This document shows positions 5,865 to 6,908 of a DNA stretch of 6,908 nucleotides, in pieces. The position numbers and the translations under genes were made by a program. The notes below the pieces were generated by a model. That model did no database searches. It worked only from the letters and a program-made list of their open reading frames with translations, and had not been told where the DNA came from. Source of the stretch: Clostridiales bacterium (GTDB taxonomy: Bacteria > Bacillota > Clostridia > Lachnospirales > CAG-274); contig JAJQCI010000284.1 in NCBI GenBank assembly GCA_021202835.1, positions 1 through 6,908 of the forward strand. The letters run 5' to 3'. Numbering within the stretch: position 1 is the stretch's first letter; every line of letters starts with the position of its first letter.

Positions 5865-6782
5865 TTATGGCTGCCAGTCTCCGAAAATATTTTCAATGCT
5901 GTATTTTTCATTATCCTTATCGTCCAGATAATGAACCCACTCCGCCTTAGTTTCCTTAAAGCCCTCCATACCGTTAAAGCCGTAATAACAGGTCAGGTGG
6001 CTTTTTCTGTCGTTCCACTTTGAATAAACCTCGGGATGAATCATATCGTCCCACTTACAGTCTAAAAATACTGTTTTGGCGTAGTCTCTCCAAGGCCTGC
6101 CGAGGAAAGCCCTGCCTCTGCTTCCTGAGCCTTCTATCCTGCAGCCCTTAAAAACAAAGCCGTAGGGAAAGCTTTCACCTGTGCAGGCCGCCGTAACATA
6201 GCCGCTGGGGAAGCCTGCCCTTCCCACAATAAAAATGTCGCAGTTTTCGAAATAAGCCACGCCGCCGCCGAATATGAAATCAACATTTCCTTCTATAAAG
6301 CAGTCTTTGAAAAACTGCCTGTTAAGGCGCATGGGCTTTCCCGTTATGTCTTCGGGAATAGGTCCGCAGAGAAGAGTGTCCTGTCTTGCCGAAAGGCGGC
6401 AGTTTTCAACAACTGCCCTGTCACAGTCCAAATAAAGGGCTACGGCCTGCCCTACAACGTTTCCTTCTCCGGCGTCGTTTGAGACAGTTAAGTTTTTCAT
6501 TGTAAAGCCGTCGGAATTTTCGCTGACATAAAGAGAAGGCGTTTTAAAAGTACCTATGGGATAGCCTATTTCAGGCTCCATCATAGCATAGTCGCCGTAA
6601 ACAAGAAGGGTTTCTTCCCTGTCTTCCCCCACAAATGAAAGCCCCGGCTTATCAACAGCTATCTTTTCTCTGTAAATACCCTTTTTTATGTAAATAACGG
6701 AATTTTCCTCCGCAAAGTCTACAGCCGCCTGTATGCTTTTAAAATCTCCTTCACCCTTTTTCGATACAATTATATTTTTCAT
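5865..6782 (-). CDS. CE8 family pectinesterase (pectin methylesterase), probably cytoplasmic
   Basis: Carbohydrate esterase family 8 enzymes hydrolyse the methyl esters of homogalacturonan, releasing methanol and leaving galacturonate that polygalacturonases can cleave. The fold is a right-handed beta-helix with two catalytic aspartates. All signature positions are present in this 305-residue product: Q112 in GQAVAL, Q134 and D135 in RQDTL (acid/base), D168 in NVDFIFGGG (nucleophile), and R229 and W231 in LGRPW. The N-terminus (IIVSKKGEGDFKSIQAAVDF) starts directly with the first helix-cap element of the mature domain, so the usual secretion signal is absent and the enzyme is expected in the cytoplasm, acting on imported methylated oligomers. 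A GGAGG site (6788-6792) lies 5 nt before the ATG. It is the first gene of the cluster, behind a good promoter, and is separated from the hydrolase by about 210 bp of structured non-coding DNA. Confidence 0.94.
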   Translation of the reverse strand: MKNIIVSKKGEGDFKSIQAAVDFAEENSVIYIKKGIYREKIAVDKPGLSFVGEDREETLLVYGDYAMMEPEIGYPIGTFKTPSLYVSENSDGFTMKNLTVSNDAGEGNVVGQAVALYLDCDRAVVENCRLSARQDTLLCGPIPEDITGKPMRLNRQFFKDCFIEGNVDFIFGGGVAYFENCDIFIVGRAGFPSGYVTAACTGESFPYGFVFKGCRIEGSGSRGRAFLGRPWRDYAKTVFLDCKWDDMIHPEVYSKWNDRKSHLTCYYGFNGMEGFKETKAEWVHYLDDKDNEKYSIENIFGDWQP

Positions 6783-6832
6783 AAGCCCCTCCGAAAATTT
6801 ATGTTAATTTACAAAAACAATATACTGTAAAT

Positions 6833-6861
6833 ATTATAATATAAAACCACTCGGATTTCCA
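6833..6861 (-). promoter_or_regulatory. Sigma-A-type promoter of the pectin operon
   Basis: On the minus strand TGGAAA (6856-6861, 4 of 6 to TTGACA) is followed after exactly 17 nt by a perfect TATAAT (6833-6838). The AT-rich stretch just upstream of it (6862-6880), with a run of seven T on the minus strand, resembles an UP element. Transcription would start near 6826, giving an untranslated leader of about 44 nt before the pectinesterase ATG. The -10 element lies in a 12-bp palindrome, ATATTATAATAT (6831-6842), which may be no more than AT-rich chance. No clear catabolite-response (cre) site was found. Confidence 0.6.
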
Positions 6862-6908
6862 TAATTATTTAAAAAAATATGCGAAAAAGTTATGGCTTTT
6901 AGGTAATA
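6862..6908. other. Upstream AT-rich intergenic DNA
   Basis: The right end of the window holds AT-rich DNA upstream of the operon promoter, with no recognisable gene. A weak AAAAG/CTTTT inverted repeat surrounds CCATAA on the minus strand near 6886-6900. A regulator gene or transporter genes of the operon may lie beyond the edge. Confidence 0.5.

Noticed and set aside
6831..6842. ATATTATAATAT palindrome as a regulator operator.
   Set aside because: It consists only of A and T and overlaps the -10 element, so chance symmetry is the simpler explanation.
1..6908. CRISPR arrays, insertion sequences, tRNAs, phage or toxin-antitoxin genes.
   Set aside because: None was seen: there are no regularly spaced repeats, no transposase or integrase frames and no tRNA-like fold.

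Overview
The window looks like a plant-polysaccharide (pectin) utilisation locus of a low-to-mid GC Gram-positive anaerobe, most likely a Clostridia/Lachnospiraceae-type gut or plant-litter bacterium. The grounds are the strong AGGAGG/AGGTGA-type Shine-Dalgarno sites, the AT-rich intergenic DNA, an ECF-type transporter ATPase typical of Firmicutes, and closest family resemblance to Firmicutes enzymes. The taxon is inferred from style, not from a marker gene. Every gene is on the minus strand, so transcription runs from high to low coordinates.

Layout in transcription order: a sigma-A-like promoter (6833-6861); a CE8 pectin methylesterase (5865-6782); about 210 bp of non-coding DNA dense in inverted repeats (5652-5864); an alpha/beta hydrolase, probably a carbohydrate esterase (4644-5651); a 711-residue protein of the exo-rhamnogalacturonan lyase / YetA-like family (2498-4633); an unrecognised 179-residue protein (1962-2501) whose ATG overlaps the preceding stop as ATGA; a short hairpin-bearing gap; a GH28 polygalacturonase (551-1897); an intrinsic terminator (509-542); and the first 163 codons of an EcfA1-type ABC ATPase (1-490), cut by the window edge just before its Walker B aspartate.

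How it fits together: none of the five operon proteins shows an N-terminal signal peptide or a membrane segment, so the pathway appears cytoplasmic. It would finish off imported pectin fragments: the CE8 enzyme removes methyl esters from homogalacturonan oligomers, the hydrolase may remove acetyl or other esters, the GH28 enzyme cleaves the demethylated galacturonate chain, and the YetA-like protein would act on rhamnogalacturonan I fragments. The 179-residue protein has no role I can assign. The ecfA gene belongs to a different system (ECF vitamin/metal uptake) and is separated from the pectin operon by the terminator.

I see no transposase, integrase, CRISPR array, tRNA or rRNA, and nothing that clearly amounts to a new defence or mobile system. 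The points most worth a second look are the unknown translationally coupled gene, the structured non-coding stretch at 5652-5864, and the terminator placed directly in front of ecfA.
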